From Acidobacteriota bacterium (lineage in GTDB: Bacteria > Acidobacteriota > Thermoanaerobaculia > UBA5066 > Gp7-AA6), in contig DAHUXD010000025.1 of the NCBI GenBank assembly GCA_027307335.1, positions 1-38,438 on the forward strand: a DNA stretch of 38,438 nt. The letters run 5' to 3'. The notes beneath the pieces were generated by a model. The model saw only the letters and a program-made list of their open reading frames with translations, was not told the origin of the DNA and did not search any database. A program made the translations under genes and the position numbers. The first letter of the stretch is position 1; each line of letters opens with the position of its first letter. Shown piece by piece: positions 24,373 through 33,163 of the stretch.

Positions 24373-25820
24373 GCGGCGGCCCGCGGGAGGGCGATCTCGA
24401 AGAGGGCGCCTCCCGACTCGGCGTCGCCGATCCGCAGGGTGCCCCCGTTCAACTCGACGAGGCTCCGGGCGATCGAGAGCCCGAGGCCGATGCCGGGGAG
24501 GTGCGCCGCGTCCTCGAGACGCACGAAGCGCTCGAAGATGCGATCCCGCTCGCCGGCGGGGACTCCCTTGCCGCGGTCGGCGACGCGGAAGAAGACCTGG
24601 TCGTCGACGGCGGCGACCGAGACCTGGATCGTCGAGCCGGGCGGCGAATAGCGCGCGGCGTTCTCGAGGCCGTGCCCGAGTGCCTCGGTCATCTGCGCGG
24701 GGTCGACCTCGACGGCGAGATTCGCCGGCGGCGGCTCGATGTACAGCGAATGGCCGGCCAGCGCCTCCCCGAATCGGGCCACGGCCGCCTCGACGATCTC
24801 GGCGCAGGTCACGCGTTCCACGCGGGGACGGGCGGCGCCGGAGTCGAGCCGCACCAGGTCCATCAGCTCGGCGACGCGGCGGCCGAGCGCATCGAGCTGG
24901 GCCGCCGCCGCGCGCGAGGCCTCGGAGCCGCCGCTGTCCGCCTCCCAGTTTTCGATCGCGCCGCGGGCCGCCGCGACCGGCGTCTTGAGGTCGTGGGCGA
25001 GCTGCGCCAGGAGCGTCGACTTCATCTGATCGCTCGTCCGCGTCTCCTCGGCGGCGCGCGCGAGGCCCAGGAAGCGCTCGCGCTCGACGGCGAGGCCGAG
25101 CAGCAGCGCGCACGCCTCCGCCATCCGCTCGCTCGACTGCAGGCCGCGGGCGACGAGCGTGCCCGCGCGCTGGAGGCCGACGGGGATCGGCAGGTAGATG
25201 TCGGTGCCGCCGAGCTCCGACGGCAGCGCGGCCGAGTTGCCCTGCCGGTAGGCGAGCTCGGCGAGCTCCTCGCGGAACGCGATCCCGCCGGTCTCGACGC
25301 GTCGGGCGAGCTCGCCCTTCTCGTTCGGGAGCAGGATCGCGACCTCCCGGCACTGCAGCGCCTGGCGCAGCCGGTCGGCCGCGACGCCGAGGAGCGACTC
25401 CCGATTGGTGTCGGCGAGGAAACCCTGCGAGAGCTGGGTGAGCGCAATCAGGTCGCGCCGCTCCGCTTCGAGGAGCTCGAGCCGGCGCCGCGAGATGGCG
25501 GAGAGCCGGCCGATGAGCAGCCCGGAGACGAGGAAGACGAAGAGGGCGGCGACGTTGCGCGGGTCCTGGACCGTGAACGTGTAGAGCGGCGGGAGGAAGA
25601 AGAAGTTGAAGCCGAGCGTCGCGAGGAGCGCCGCTACGACGCCGGGCCCGCTCTGCCAGATCGAGGCACAGAAGAAGACCGCGAGGAGCAGCAGCAGCGC
25701 GACCGAAGACTCGTTGAGCTGCGGGAAGAGTCTCAGGAGGCCGATCGTCGCGCCGACGGCGACGACCGCAGCGGGGTATCCCACCCACCGCGGGCCCGAG
25801 CCCTTGATCACGCGGGACAT
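24369..25820 (-). CDS. KdpD-type histidine kinase lacking the KdpD N-terminal domain
   Basis: The 483-aa protein has four TM helices of the DUF4118 type (about 13-105, with GFNFFFLPPLYTFTVQDP as in KdpD). A GAF-like region (about 125-250) and a HisKA domain with phospho-acceptor H276 (AHDLKTPV) follow. The HATPase has N-box NAARYSPPG, DRGKGVP and GIGLGLSIAR. This is the C-terminal two thirds of a classical KdpD. The missing N-terminal domain is encoded separately at 16442-17602. It follows queA by only 18 nt, so the kinase-kdpE pair may be transcribed with queA. Confidence 0.92.
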   Translation of the reverse strand: MSRVIKGSGPRWVGYPAAVVAVGATIGLLRLFPQLNESSVALLLLLAVFFCASIWQSGPGVVAALLATLGFNFFFLPPLYTFTVQDPRNVAALFVFLVSGLLIGRLSAISRRRLELLEAERRDLIALTQLSQGFLADTNRESLLGVAADRLRQALQCREVAILLPNEKGELARRVETGGIAFREELAELAYRQGNSAALPSELGGTDIYLPIPVGLQRAGTLVARGLQSSERMAEACALLLGLAVERERFLGLARAAEETRTSDQMKSTLLAQLAHDLKTPVAAARGAIENWEADSGGSEASRAAAAQLDALGRRVAELMDLVRLDSGAARPRVERVTCAEIVEAAVARFGEALAGHSLYIEPPPANLAVEVDPAQMTEALGHGLENAARYSPPGSTIQVSVAAVDDQVFFRVADRGKGVPAGERDRIFERFVRLEDAAHLPGIGLGLSIARSLVELNGGTLRIGDAESGGALFEIALPRAAA

Positions 25821-25838
25821 CTTACCGGCGCCCCCGAG

Positions 25839-26882
25839 TCATTCGACGAGCATGGCGTCGCCGAAGGAGTAGAAGAGGTAGCCCTCCCGGATCGCCGCGG
25901 CGTAGGCGGCCAGCACGTTCTCGCGGCCGGCGAAGGCCGAGACCAGCATGAGGAGCGTCGAGCGGGGGAGGTGGAAGTTCGTCAGCAGCGCGTCGAGCGC
26001 GCGGAACTCGAACCCGGGCGTGATGAACAGGTCGGTCTCGAACCGGCGGTCTACGGGGCCGCCGGCGTCGGGGCGCCGCGCCGCGGCCTCGAGCGAGCGC
26101 GCCACCGTGGTCCCCACCGCGATGACGCGGCGGCCCTCCGCCTTCGCCCGGGCGACGGATTCCCTCGTCGCGGCGGGCAGGAGGACTTCCTCCGCGGGCA
26201 GCGTGTGCGCGTTCGTGTCCTCGACCGTGACCGGCTTGAACGTTCCCGCGCCCACCGCGAGCGTCAGGTCGGCGATCTCGACGCCGCGCTCGCGCAGACG
26301 CTCGAGGATCTCCTCCGTGAAGTGGAGTCCCGCCGTCGGCGCGGCGACCGCGAGCGGGTCCCGCGCGAAGACCGTCTGGTACGCCGCCCGGTCCTCGGGG
26401 CGATCGGGGGCGCCGGGCTCGCGCCGGATGTAGGGCGGCAGCGGCGTATGGCCGAACCGCGAGATCCACGCGTCCTCGAGCGCGCGATCGAAGAGGATCT
26501 CGCGGGCGCCGTCGTCGCGCACCGCCGCCACCTCCGCCTCGACGCCTCCGTCGAAACGCACGCGGCGCCCGGCGCGGGCGCGTCGCCCCGGACGGGCGAG
26601 CGCGAGCCATCGCCGTCCGCTCTCTTCCCGGCGGGCGAGCAGGAAGATCTCGACGAGACGCCCCTCCGCGTCGCGGCCGTACAGGCGAGCGGGCCTCACG
26701 CGGACGTCGTTGCGGACCAGCAGGTCGCCCGGCCGCAGACGCTCGGGGAAGTCCGCAAAGCGCCGGTGGGCGATCGCCCCGTTGCGGCGGTCGAGCAGCA
26801 GGAGCCGGCTCGTGCCGCGCGGACGCGCCGTCTGCGCGATACGGTCGGTGGGCAGGTGGTAGTCGAAGAGCGCGACGCGCAC
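25839..26882 (-). CDS. queA: tRNA preQ1(34) S-adenosylmethionine ribosyltransferase-isomerase
   Basis: The 347-aa enzyme makes epoxyqueuosine in tRNA from preQ1. Characteristic blocks are FDYHLPTDRIAQ, GDLLVRNDVRVRPARL, YQTVFARDPLAVAAPTAGLHFT, VGAGTFKPV, VIAVGTTVARSLE and LLTNFHLPRSTLLMLVSAF. The start is GTG (26880-26882). It is divergent from the small ORF at 27048. tgt and queC-F are not in the window. Confidence 0.95.
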   Translation of the reverse strand: MRVALFDYHLPTDRIAQTARPRGTSRLLLLDRRNGAIAHRRFADFPERLRPGDLLVRNDVRVRPARLYGRDAEGRLVEIFLLARREESGRRWLALARPGRRARAGRRVRFDGGVEAEVAAVRDDGAREILFDRALEDAWISRFGHTPLPPYIRREPGAPDRPEDRAAYQTVFARDPLAVAAPTAGLHFTEEILERLRERGVEIADLTLAVGAGTFKPVTVEDTNAHTLPAEEVLLPAATRESVARAKAEGRRVIAVGTTVARSLEAAARRPDAGGPVDRRFETDLFITPGFEFRALDALLTNFHLPRSTLLMLVSAFAGRENVLAAYAAAIREGYLFYSFGDAMLVE

Positions 26883-27047
26883 GGACGCAGAGCCTATGTC
26901 ACCGCCGGTAACGGGCGAGCCCGTCCCTGTCGGGCGAGGGCCCCGACCGGGTCTCTCAGCGCTCGACGCCTCAGCGATTTACCGGGGCGCCTCCGGCTGG
27001 TATGGACCCTGCAGTGTCAGGACGGCGTGAACGAAAGGACGTGCCTC

Positions 27048-27152
27048 ATGCCGCGCCGCCGCTCGCCCCTCGTGCTCTTTCTCGCGCTGGTCGCCGGCCT
27101 CTGCGGCGGCGCGCTGCTGTCGCTCGTCACATCGGGGATGCTCGCGCACTGA
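27048..27152 (+). CDS. Small single-TM protein
   Basis: The 34-codon frame encodes MPRRRSPLVLFLALVAGLCG and a short hydrophobic remainder ending SGMLAH. It has an Arg-rich start and one TM helix or uncleaved signal. AAAGGA lies 10 nt upstream of the ATG. A weak promoter (TTTACC-N17-TATGGA) can be placed about 40-70 nt upstream. No family is recognised. It ends 15 nt before the metallo-beta-lactamase gene. Confidence 0.45.
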   Translation: MPRRRSPLVLFLALVAGLCGGALLSLVTSGMLAH

Positions 27153-27154
27153 AG

Positions 27155-27160
27155 TAGATT
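27155..27160 (+). promoter_or_regulatory. -10 box of the MBL gene (leaderless type)
   Basis: TAGATT lies 7 nt upstream of the ATG at 27168 without a Shine-Dalgarno sequence between. Confidence 0.35.
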
Positions 27161-27167
27161 GCGGCGG

Positions 27168-28016
27168 ATGTCGCACGACTATCCGCCGGGGCGCGGCCGG
27201 GTGAGCCTCGAGGCCGCCGGCATCCCGATCGAAGGCGTGTCGATCGCCGGCCACGAGTCCTTCTACAAGCTGCCCGGATTCCGGACGCTGCTCGAGTTCG
27301 GCCGCGCGCCCGAGGACGTCCTCGGATTCTCCACCGTCTGCGTTTCGCACGGCCACCTCGACCACATTGCCGGGCTCGCGCACTTCGCCTCGCGCCGGCG
27401 TCTTCAGGGGCTCCCGACGGCGCGGATCCTCGTGCCGGCCGAGGCCGCGCCCGACGCGACCGAGTGGCTCCGGGCCTGCGAGCGCCTCGAGCGGATCGAG
27501 TACGACGTCGAGATCGTGCCGGTCTCGCCCGGCGACCGCGTCCGGCTCCGCAACGACCTCGAGCTCGCGATCCTTCCCGGCCGTCACCGCGTGCCGACGG
27601 TGGGGTTCCTGTTCTCCGAGGTGCGGCAGAAGCTCCTGCCGGAGCTCGCCGGGAAGGGTGGCCGCGAGATCGCGGCTCTCCGGGAGAGCGGCGCGCCCGT
27701 CACCCGCCGCGAGGAGATTCCGCTGCTCGCGTACCCCGGCGACTGCGGCGATGAGATCTTCGACGCGTGCCCCGAGCTCTTCCGCGCGCGCGTGCTGCTC
27801 CTCGAGTGCTCGTTCCTGCTGCCGGAGGACCGCGATCGCGCGCGCGAGTACGCGCACATCCACCTCGACGACGTCCTCGCCCGCGCCGACCGGTTCGAGA
27901 ACGAGGCGGTCGTGCTCACGCATTTCTCGCAGCGCTACGATCCCGACGAGATCCGGCGAGCGCTCCGCGCGATTCCCGAGCCGCTCGCGGAACGCATCAT
28001 GCCGTTCCTGCCGTGA
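27168..28016 (+). CDS. RNase Z-like metallo-beta-lactamase-fold hydrolase
   Basis: The 282-aa protein has the metal motif HGHLDH (61-66, HxHxDH) in VCVSHGHLDHIAGLAHF. Further sites are PGRHRVPTVGFLF (about 132-144), a YPGDCGDEIF segment, and VVLTHFSQRYDPDEI with the last His. The order matches the RNase Z/ElaC group. An RNA-processing role is suggested by family and by the tRNA gene that follows in the same direction 26 nt later. That tRNA encodes its own CCA, so RNase Z would not be strictly needed. Other MBL hydrolase roles are possible. Confidence 0.75.
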   Translation: MSHDYPPGRGRVSLEAAGIPIEGVSIAGHESFYKLPGFRTLLEFGRAPEDVLGFSTVCVSHGHLDHIAGLAHFASRRRLQGLPTARILVPAEAAPDATEWLRACERLERIEYDVEIVPVSPGDRVRLRNDLELAILPGRHRVPTVGFLFSEVRQKLLPELAGKGGREIAALRESGAPVTRREEIPLLAYPGDCGDEIFDACPELFRARVLLLECSFLLPEDRDRAREYAHIHLDDVLARADRFENEAVVLTHFSQRYDPDEIRRALRAIPEPLAERIMPFLP

Positions 28017-28042
28017 CCCTCTATGATGGAACCACCGGCCGC

Positions 28043-28118
28043 TGTGGGGTAGTTGAGCTGGTACAACGTCCGGCTGTTAACCGGAAGGTCGGTGGTTCGA
28101 GTCCACCCCCCACAGCCA
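28043..28118 (+). tRNA. tRNA-Asn (anticodon GTT)
   Basis: The 76-nt gene folds fully. The acceptor is TGTGGGG with CCCCACA, the D stem GTTG/CAAC, the anticodon stem TCCGG/CCGGA with loop CTGTTAA (anticodon GTT at loop positions 3-5), a 5-nt variable loop, and the T stem GGTGG/CCACC with loop TTCGAGT. The discriminator is G and the 3' CCA is encoded (28116-28118). Confidence 0.97.
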
Positions 28119-28181
28119 GTGAGCCCTGATGCCATCGCATCAGTCCGATCCGGCGAACTTCCTCTTACAGTGGCTCCAGCG

Positions 28182-29267
28182 GTGAAGCACACGCGCGTCG
28201 TCGTCACGCGTTACGGCGGCCCGGAAGTTGTCGAAGTCATCGAGGAGGAGATCCCGGAGCCGAAGCCAGGCGAGGTGCGCGTGCGGGTGCTCGCCGCCGG
28301 CGTCTCGCTGCCGGACGTAATGGCGCGCGAGGGCATACATCCCGAGACGCCCCGCGTGCCGTATACGCCTGGCTGGGACCTCGTCGGCGTCGTGGACCGC
28401 CTCGGCGAGGGCGTCACGAACGCGGCGGTCGGCGAGCTCGTCGCGGCGATGCCGATCCACGGCGCCTCCGCGGAGTACGTCTGCCTGCCCGGCGCCGCGC
28501 TCGTGCCGGTGCCGGCGGGGCTCGATCCCGCGAGCGCGGTCAGTCTCATCCTCAACTACGTCACGGCCTACCAGATGCTGCACCGCTCGGCGAAGGTCCG
28601 GCCGGGTCAGCGCGCCCTGGTCCACGGCGCGTCCGGAGGTGTCGGCACGGCGCTCCTGGAGCTCGGCCGTCTCGCGGGACTCGAGACGTACGGCACCTGC
28701 TCGGCGCGCGGAGCGACGGCCGTCTCCGCTCTCGGCGGTGCTCCGATCGACTACCGGAACGAGGACTTCGTGGAAGTGATCCATCGGCGCACCGGCGAAG
28801 GCGTGGACGTCGTCTTCGACGGCATCGGCGGCGCGCACATCTGGCGCTCGCGGAGGGCGCTGCGCCGCGGCGGACGGGTGGTAGCGTACGGACTCACTGG
28901 TTCTCTCCAGGGCGGACGGCTCGCGTCCGGCCGTTCGGGAGGCCGTCACCGCTTCCGCGCCCTCGCGATCTTCGGCGTCTACATCGCGGGCGGCTGGCTC
29001 CTTCCGGGCAGGAAACGCGTGGTGCCTTACAGCATCCAGACGCTCATGCGAGTGAAGCCGGAGTGGTTCCGGCAGGACCTGATCGCCCTGTTCGAGCTCC
29101 TGAGGCAGCGGAAGATCGAGCCCATGATCGCGCTCCGGCTCCCGCTCGCCCAGGCGCGGCGCGCGCACGAGCTCCTCGGCGAGGGCGGTGTGGTCGGGAA
29201 GATCGTGCTGACGGCCGCGCCGGAGCCGTCCCGGCAACCGGCGCGTCCGCCCGGCCTCAGCGGCTGA
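28182..29267 (+). CDS. Zinc-type alcohol dehydrogenase / quinone oxidoreductase-like protein (MDR)
   Basis: With GTG at 28182 the protein has 361 aa and begins KHTRVVVTRYGGPEVVEV, the usual MDR opening. The cofactor loop LVHGASGGVGTALLEL (GASGGVG at 149-155) indicates NADPH binding. GWDLVGVVDRLGEGV and GVDVVFDGIGG are further family blocks. The catalytic and structural Zn cysteines of true alcohol dehydrogenases are not seen, so it fits the zeta-crystallin/QOR group. GTG at 28170 is an alternative start. The frame is open back into the tRNA gene, which cannot be coding. The 3' end overlaps the convergent lipoprotein gene by 11 nt. Confidence 0.85.
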   Translation: MKHTRVVVTRYGGPEVVEVIEEEIPEPKPGEVRVRVLAAGVSLPDVMAREGIHPETPRVPYTPGWDLVGVVDRLGEGVTNAAVGELVAAMPIHGASAEYVCLPGAALVPVPAGLDPASAVSLILNYVTAYQMLHRSAKVRPGQRALVHGASGGVGTALLELGRLAGLETYGTCSARGATAVSALGGAPIDYRNEDFVEVIHRRTGEGVDVVFDGIGGAHIWRSRRALRRGGRVVAYGLTGSLQGGRLASGRSGGRHRFRALAIFGVYIAGGWLLPGRKRVVPYSIQTLMRVKPEWFRQDLIALFELLRQRKIEPMIALRLPLAQARRAHELLGEGGVVGKIVLTAAPEPSRQPARPPGLSG

Positions 29268-29694
29268 GTGCGGCCTGCCCGCCTTCCATCAGCACCTGGT
29301 TCGCCGTCACAATCGGGCGGTAGAAGTCGCCGATCGAGATCGAGAGGGCGTTCCCGGTGACCTGGCCGTTGACGGCGCCGCCCGTGCAACCGAGCATGTC
29401 GATCTTGCCCGTCAGCGTGTTTCCCGCCATGGTGGCGGTGAACGACCCGTGCGGACCGCAGGCACTGGTGGACCAGGCGCCGGTCACCGCCGTCCCGTTC
29501 TGCGAGAGCGTGACGGTCATCGGCGTCGCCGGGCACGAGGGGTCGTTCGAGGCGTAGCTGCCCGACCACGTGCCCGCCACGCTCGCCATCGGCACGGCGC
29601 TCGCTGGACCGGTCATGGTGTTGGAGTCCTTCCCGCAAAACGCGGTTCCGAACAGGACGAGGACGGTCGCGATTGCCTTGCCCTTGGCGGTCAT
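29257..29694 (-). CDS. Small putative lipoprotein, beta-rich
   Basis: The 145-aa protein starts with a lipoprotein-like signal peptide (KGKAIATVLVLFGTAFC). The mature part has a GTWSGSYAS opening, T..LSQNGTAVTGAWS and NTLTGKIDMLGCTGGAVNGQV, a repeated Gly/Thr strand pattern of about 8-strand beta-barrel or beta-sandwich type. Such proteins are common in Acidobacteriota-like genomes, function unknown. ATG at 29692-29694 has a perfect AGGAGG upstream. Confidence 0.7.
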   Translation of the reverse strand: MTAKGKAIATVLVLFGTAFCGKDSNTMTGPASAVPMASVAGTWSGSYASNDPSCPATPMTVTLSQNGTAVTGAWSTSACGPHGSFTATMAGNTLTGKIDMLGCTGGAVNGQVTGNALSISIGDFYRPIVTANQVLMEGGQAALSR

Positions 29695-29805
29695 GAGACC
29701 TCCTGATAGTCGCTCATATGTAGCACGAGGGTTGCCACGGGTCACGTCTCTTAGAGAACAGAAGGCGACCGGCGTCCTCATGAAGAACCGGCGGCCGCCC
29801 GAAGG

Positions 29806-30279
29806 TCACCGGCGCCCGGGGGTCACGACGTCGATCGCCGCTCGCCGCTCCTCGACCGCCCACAGCCCGAGGTGGCTGCGCCACGCCGAGGCCGACGCTC
29901 GTTCGAGCACGAACTCGATCTCCTCGCCACCGGAGGCCGTCAACCGCAGCACCTCCCGGTGGAGCAGGCGCCGCCCGCTCGACAGGACGCTGCCGGTGAC
30001 GATTTTCTGGATCCGGGACGTGGCGAGCGTCTCCGTCTCTCCGAAGAGACCGTGGAAGACGAGCGCGTCCTCCGTGAGCCCCAGCACTCCCGGCAGGCGC
30101 CGGTACGCGGCCGCCGTCGCCCGCTCGGCCCGGGTCAGCAGGCGGAAGGACGCCCCGGGGCCGTCGAGCATCCGCCGGGCGAGCCGGTCCTGCGCCTTTC
30201 GCAGGAGCCGGCGCGGGACGACCGCGAGAAGGACCACGACCGCCCCCGCCCCGAGCAGGACCAGTTCGAGAACGCTCAC
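29806..30279 (-). CDS. Membrane-anchored protein with a PH-like C-terminal region
   Basis: The product has 157 aa. One N-terminal TM helix (about 3-20) precedes a basic stretch (RRLLRKAQDRLARR). A beta-rich portion follows (VLGLTEDALVFHGLF, then SRIQKIVTG, REVLRLTASGGEEIEFVLE) and ends in a helix (SAWRSHLGLWAVEERR). This strand-then-helix order resembles bacterial PH/GRAM-like domains, but I do not recognise a named family. The start is GTG at 30277-30279. It lies 38 nt downstream of the SLH protein gene and may share its transcript. Confidence 0.6.
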   Translation of the reverse strand: MSVLELVLLGAGAVVVLLAVVPRRLLRKAQDRLARRMLDGPGASFRLLTRAERATAAAYRRLPGVLGLTEDALVFHGLFGETETLATSRIQKIVTGSVLSSGRRLLHREVLRLTASGGEEIEFVLERASASAWRSHLGLWAVEERRAAIDVVTPGRR

Positions 30280-30317
30280 CCACCCGCAAAGATACCTCCG
30301 GGCGGCCTTCTCCCTGG

Positions 30318-31967
30318 CTACGGCCCGTAGAGGACGAGGCCGAAGGTCTTGACCAGGAACACGGCCATCTGTCCGCGGGTGTTCGGGTTGTCCGGACAGT
30401 AGAGGAGCGGCGACGCCTGGCAGCCTCCCGTGATCTGGCGGTTGTAGAGGTCCTCGATCCACGGGGCGAAGTTGTCGCTCACGGGCACGTCGCCGAAGAT
30501 GCCCACGGCCGGCGGCGGCGTGTACGCGGAGGTCAGATGCGCCTTCAGGAGGAAGACCGCCATCTGCCGCCGGGTCACCGAGTTGTCGGGACAGTAGTTT
30601 CCGCCGCCGCAGCCGCTCGTGATCCCCTCCGTCGCGAGCTGCTCGATCCAGTCGGCGAAGAGGCTCGGGCAAGCGACGTCCGGGAAGGTGCCCGAGCACG
30701 CGGGCGGCACGTACGTCGCTCCGTGCTCGGCCTTCAGCAGGAAGACCGCCATCTGCGCGCGGGTGACCGAGTTGCCGGGACAGTAGTTGCCGCCCGCGCA
30801 GCCTCCGGTGACGCCGTTATGGAAGAGGTTTTCGATGAACGAATAGAAGTTCAACGTGTCCGGCACGTCGGGGAAGCTCGCGCCGACGTGCACCGTCCAG
30901 ACGTGGAACGCCGTGTCGGAGAGCACCTCGGTCAGGGTGGCGTCCCAGTGCGGCGCCGGACGCACGGCCGGAGCCGACACGGTCACCGAGTAGCAGTCGG
31001 CGCCCGTGGCGCACGAGACGGTCGCTCCCGCCGCGATCGTGCCGTAGTTCGCCGACGCGTCGCCGATCGTGTACGTCGCGCCGCTCGGGCCGGCGAAGGC
31101 CGCGGCCGTTCCAGTCAGAGGCAGGTCGCTCGTGCCGAGGTTCTGCCACGACGGCGAGATCTTGGCGGACTCGCCCGGCTCGAGGATGCCGTCGTTGCCC
31201 GGGGGAGCGCTCGCGGAGTCGTCGAGCACCAGGGCCGCCGGCGCGGCGCCGGTCGGCTCCCACCGGCAGATGGCGGAGCAGCCGTCGCCGTCGGCCGTGT
31301 TCCCGTCGTCGCAGGACTCGAGTCCCTCGACGACGTGGTTGCCGCAGGTCGAGGGCGGCAGGGTGCCGAGCGTTCCTGCGTCGTTCTTCGGGGCCGGGGT
31401 GGCGAAGATGAAGTCGTTCGCGCTGTCGTTCGTGTCGTCGCACGCTTCGAGGGTCGTCAAGCCCATGCAGATGTCGAGCCGCCGCTGCATCGCCTGTCCC
31501 TGCACGAGCCCGACCGGCGCGTTGAACGGCGTGCCGGTCGGCGAGGGGAGCGTGGCCGAGCCGTGGTAGCTGCCCCAGGCCACGCAGTCGATCGCCTCGT
31601 AGCAGACCATCCCGCCGGTCAGCGGCAGGACCGCCGTCATCGGGAGATCGGCCGTGATGTTGAAGAGGCTCGCGGCCTCCGGCGTCGCGACGAGCACCTC
31701 CATCTGGTTCGGTCCGTTCGCGACCGTCCCGGGGAAAGTGAAGGGTGAGCCCGCGACCTCGGTGCCGGCGGCGTTGTAGACGTGGATCTTGTGCGACCCG
31801 AGAAAGTTCTGACCCGCCGCGAAGGACTGGATCATCACGTACTGCGCGTCCGGGGAATTCGCCGTCCCGGGGAACACCTCCTTGACCTTCATCAGGTGAA
31901 AGGAGGCCAGGGCGGGCGTCGCGGCCCCGGCGGCCGCGAGAACGAGCGCCGCGATTCTCGAACGCAT
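30318..31967 (-). CDS. Secreted protein with DUF4215-type Cys cluster and three SLH repeats
   Basis: The 549-aa protein has a signal peptide (1-21, cleavage after ALA). An N-terminal beta domain resembles lamin-tail-like surface modules (about 25-200, VFPGTANSPDAQYVMIQSF). A Cys cluster CGNHVVEGLESCDDGNTADG, then DGCSAIC, covers 208-234, as in DUF4215. A beta region (240-360) and three C-terminal SLH-type repeats follow, starting near 365, 428 and 491. Each SLH repeat has F.DV......W/FIE.L...GIT.GC....YCP.N..TR.QMAVFL. The Cys-bearing SLH form (GGC..G..YCP) is typical of a lineage-specific variant. SLH repeats anchor proteins to the cell surface. ATG follows GGAGG. Confidence 0.85.
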   Translation of the reverse strand: MRSRIAALVLAAAGAATPALASFHLMKVKEVFPGTANSPDAQYVMIQSFAAGQNFLGSHKIHVYNAAGTEVAGSPFTFPGTVANGPNQMEVLVATPEAASLFNITADLPMTAVLPLTGGMVCYEAIDCVAWGSYHGSATLPSPTGTPFNAPVGLVQGQAMQRRLDICMGLTTLEACDDTNDSANDFIFATPAPKNDAGTLGTLPPSTCGNHVVEGLESCDDGNTADGDGCSAICRWEPTGAAPAALVLDDSASAPPGNDGILEPGESAKISPSWQNLGTSDLPLTGTAAAFAGPSGATYTIGDASANYGTIAAGATVSCATGADCYSVTVSAPAVRPAPHWDATLTEVLSDTAFHVWTVHVGASFPDVPDTLNFYSFIENLFHNGVTGGCAGGNYCPGNSVTRAQMAVFLLKAEHGATYVPPACSGTFPDVACPSLFADWIEQLATEGITSGCGGGNYCPDNSVTRRQMAVFLLKAHLTSAYTPPPAVGIFGDVPVSDNFAPWIEDLYNRQITGGCQASPLLYCPDNPNTRGQMAVFLVKTFGLVLYGP

Positions 31968-32074
31968 CGGGATCCTCCGAGGACGTTCTGCCGGCGCATC
32001 CGACAGAGGTGCTGTCCGGATCCTAGCCGGCGTGGGGGATCGCCGGGGGACTTAAGGTTTTCCTAATCTTCGAA

Positions 32075-33160
32075 TCAGTGGAGCAGCTTCTTCCGGTTCC
32101 GGATGTAGTCGGTGAACAGGAACTCGGCGAGGTTGTAGGGCGAGGCGTAGTAGGCCCGGCCGCGGTTGATCCGCGTCAGCTTGTCGACGAACTCGACCAG
32201 GTAGGTGTCGGTCGCGATCATGAACGTCGTGATGGTGATCCCGTCGCGGCGGCAGGCGTCGGCCTCCTCGAGCGTGCGGTTGACGATCTTCAGGTCGAGG
32301 CCGAAGGGGTTCTTGTAGAGCCGGCCGTGGTCCCAGATCGCGGACGGCTTTCCGTCCGTGATGAGGAAGATCTGCTTGTTCGGATTCTTGCGGTGGACGA
32401 GGAGCTTGCGGGCGAGCGCGAGGCCCGCCTTCGTGTTCGTGTGGAACGGGCCGACCTGCGTCTTCGAGATCTCCGAGATCGGCACCCGTTTCGCGTCGTC
32501 GCCGAAGAGCAGGACGTCGATCGAGTCCTTCGGGTATTTCGACTGGATCAGCTCGACCATCGCGAGCGCGACCTTCTTCGCCGGCGTGAACCGGTCCTCT
32601 CCGTAGAGGATCATCGAGTGCGAGATGTCGATGGCGAGGACCGTCGCGCAGGAGGTCAGGTGCTCCTCCTCGTGGACCTCGAAGTCCTCCGGCTTGAGCG
32701 AGATCTCCTCGGCGTCCCGCCGCACGGCGTTGCCGATCGAGCGCACGCCGTCGATCGCGCTGGGGCTGTCGCCGAATTCGTACTCCCGCGTCTCGGGCAG
32801 GAGCTCGCCGCCGGCGCCGGAGCGCGGCACCGCATGATAACCGGCGCCCGCCTTCGTCAGCGACGAGAAGATCTCCTCGAGCGCGGAGCGGCGGATGCGC
32901 CGCTCGCCCGCGGCGGAGAGCTGGAGTTGTCCGTTCCGGTCCTCGACGATCTCGCTCTTCTGGAGCTCCCTGCGAAACTGCTCGAGGTCGATGCCCGGGT
33001 CGATCATGCCGCGCTCCTGCAGGTACTTCATCCAGCGGAGCGCCTCCTCGACGTCCCCGCCCGACTGGAGCACGAGTTGCAGGAAGAGCTTGACGAGCTC
33101 CTGCATCGTCAGGAGCTGGCGGAGGAGGTCGACGGGAAATTCGGCGTACCGGTAGCGCAC
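32075..33160 (-). CDS. VWA-domain protein, partner of the AAA+ ATPase
   Basis: The 361-aa protein has an alpha-helical N-terminal region (1-165) and a C-terminal von Willebrand factor A domain. The MIDAS motif is DISHS (D178, S180, S182), with downstream FHTNTKAG and LITDGKPSA. Such VWA proteins work with MoxR/ChlI-type AAA+ ATPases as chaperone-like or metal-insertion systems. The start is GTG (33158-33160), only 3 nt after the aldolase stop, so translation is likely coupled. The ATPase partner is one gene further upstream. Confidence 0.85.
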   Translation of the reverse strand: MRYRYAEFPVDLLRQLLTMQELVKLFLQLVLQSGGDVEEALRWMKYLQERGMIDPGIDLEQFRRELQKSEIVEDRNGQLQLSAAGERRIRRSALEEIFSSLTKAGAGYHAVPRSGAGGELLPETREYEFGDSPSAIDGVRSIGNAVRRDAEEISLKPEDFEVHEEEHLTSCATVLAIDISHSMILYGEDRFTPAKKVALAMVELIQSKYPKDSIDVLLFGDDAKRVPISEISKTQVGPFHTNTKAGLALARKLLVHRKNPNKQIFLITDGKPSAIWDHGRLYKNPFGLDLKIVNRTLEEADACRRDGITITTFMIATDTYLVEFVDKLTRINRGRAYYASPYNLAEFLFTDYIRNRKKLLH

Positions 33161-33163
33161 GGC

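Noticed and set aside
28053-28181. Upstream extension of the dehydrogenase
   Set aside because: It would begin inside the tRNA-Asn gene, and the residues have no MDR homology.
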